Shown in pieces: positions 63,658-64,000 of a DNA stretch of 64,000 bases; position 1 is the first letter of the stretch, and the number at the start of each line of letters is the position of its first letter. This DNA is from Psychrobacter sp. Cmf 22.2 (lineage in GTDB: Bacteria; Pseudomonadota; Gammaproteobacteria; Pseudomonadales; Moraxellaceae), in assembly GCF_001921745.1 (NCBI RefSeq), contig NZ_MRYA01000001.1:434001-498000 (forward strand), written 5' to 3'. The notes below the pieces were generated by a model that was not told where the DNA came from, did no database searches, and saw nothing but the letters and a program-made list of their open reading frames with translations. The position numbers were made by a program, and so were the translations under genes.

Positions 63658-63765
63658 TTAGTCGGTAAATAAAAACTTTAATGTCAGCGCGTCTAAGTCT
63701 TCTTTTATTTCGTATTTAACATTGTACCGTAGCCCCAAGTCTAGGCGATTGTTTATCTCAACCAT
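63658..63765 (-). CDS. Possible 35-residue ORF overlapping the end of the ABC ATPase gene
   Basis: An ATG inside the last codons of the oligopeptide-transport ATPase gene (8-base overlap) opens a frame of 35 residues ending LTLKFLFTD and TAA. The alternating pattern in LGLRYNVKYEIKED resembles a beta hairpin and the stop-start overlap would allow coupled translation, but such a short frame can arise by chance. It may also be the remnant of a larger gene. Confidence 0.3.
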   Translation of the reverse strand: MVEINNRLDLGLRYNVKYEIKEDLDALTLKFLFTD

Positions 63766-64000
63766 AAATCTCTTCCAACCGTAAACAAGCAACCAATCGA
63801 CCTTCCCATTCTCGCAGCTCTGGCTCTATTTCGCTACATTTGGGCTTGGCGTAAGGACAGCGTTTATGCAGTGCGCAGCCACTTGGTGGGTTAAGTGGAC
63901 TTGGAAGCTCACCATGTAAGGTTAAGTCATTTTTATGGCCAGTTACAGTCGGTGCCGCTGCTAATAAAGCAATGGTGTAGGGATGTTTAGGAGCATTATA
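63758..64000 (-). CDS. Oligopeptide/dipeptide ABC transporter ATP-binding protein (C-terminal part)
   Basis: The frame is open to the right edge of the window and ends with TGA at 63758-63760; only the last 80 residues are visible. They are the oligopeptide-transporter C-terminal domain: APKHPYTIALLAAAP followed by GELPSPLNPPSGCALHKRCPYA, then KPKCSEIEPEL and LVACLRLEE. The four Cys of the CxxxxRCP...C...VAC pattern are kept, which in this family may hold an iron-sulfur cluster. It fits OppF/DppF or OppD/DppD; the remainder lies outside the window. Confidence 0.92.
   Translation of the reverse strand, partial: YNAPKHPYTIALLAAAPTVTGHKNDLTLHGELPSPLNPPSGCALHKRCPYAKPKCSEIEPELREWEGRLVACLRLEEIYG

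Overview
The window reads as chromosome of a cold-adapted gammaproteobacterium of the Moraxellaceae, most probably Psychrobacter. This is an inference from gene content and moderately AT-rich composition: a roughly 530-residue isocitrate lyase of the Pseudomonas/Moraxellaceae type, Moraxellaceae-like porins, and the neighbourhoods purN-purM / perM-hda and pyrG-kdsA-eno-ftsB-ispD. It is mostly ordinary core genome. I see no insertion sequence, prophage, integron or CRISPR array.

Layout. 1-10 kb: lon (minus, with a sigma-32-like promoter), an Na+/H+-antiporter-type carrier, a 100-bp palindromic element, 5-formyl-THF cyclo-ligase, fumC, a Prx5-type peroxiredoxin followed by a decayed fumC fragment, a small heat-shock protein and an EamA exporter. 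10-21 kb: a MipA/OmpV outer-membrane protein, a rhomboid protease, the lactate pair lldP-lldD, a glutaredoxin-like protein, mtgA, ppk1, a DUF2058 protein, then four consecutive small acidic, Cys- and Trp-free, probably disordered proteins. 21-31 kb: miaE, malate synthase G, two tandem porins, pyrG and kdsA. 31-38.5 kb: a cysteine-less HMA-like protein, CopZ-like chaperone and CopA-type ATPase sitting between kdsA and eno, then ftsB, ispD, a membrane-anchored BLUF photoreceptor and tRNA-Glu(TTC). 38.5-46.5 kb: rnt, pyrC, divergent argG, an unknown single-TM protein, a YkuD L,D-transpeptidase and a CYTH-CHAD protein. 46.5-58.5 kb: isocitrate lyase, a LysR regulator, an aldehyde dehydrogenase, purN/purM, perM, hda, a DUF2057 protein, dps and a YcxB-like membrane protein. 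58.5-64 kb: serS, tkt, an orphan PAAR protein, an 11-residue-repeat coiled-coil protein and the C-terminus of an oligopeptide ABC transporter ATPase cut by the window end.

How the genes fit together. Lactate uptake and oxidation (lldP-lldD), both glyoxylate-shunt enzymes (glcB, aceA, at separate loci), fumC and an aldehyde dehydrogenase suggest growth on C2-C3 acids. Lon, Hsp20, Dps, peroxiredoxin, copper export and polyphosphate kinase form a stress layer. The four disordered proteins, the BLUF protein and the PAAR/coiled-coil pair are the least explained parts.

Most genes end at strong stem-loop/T-run terminators, many of which serve convergent genes from both strands.
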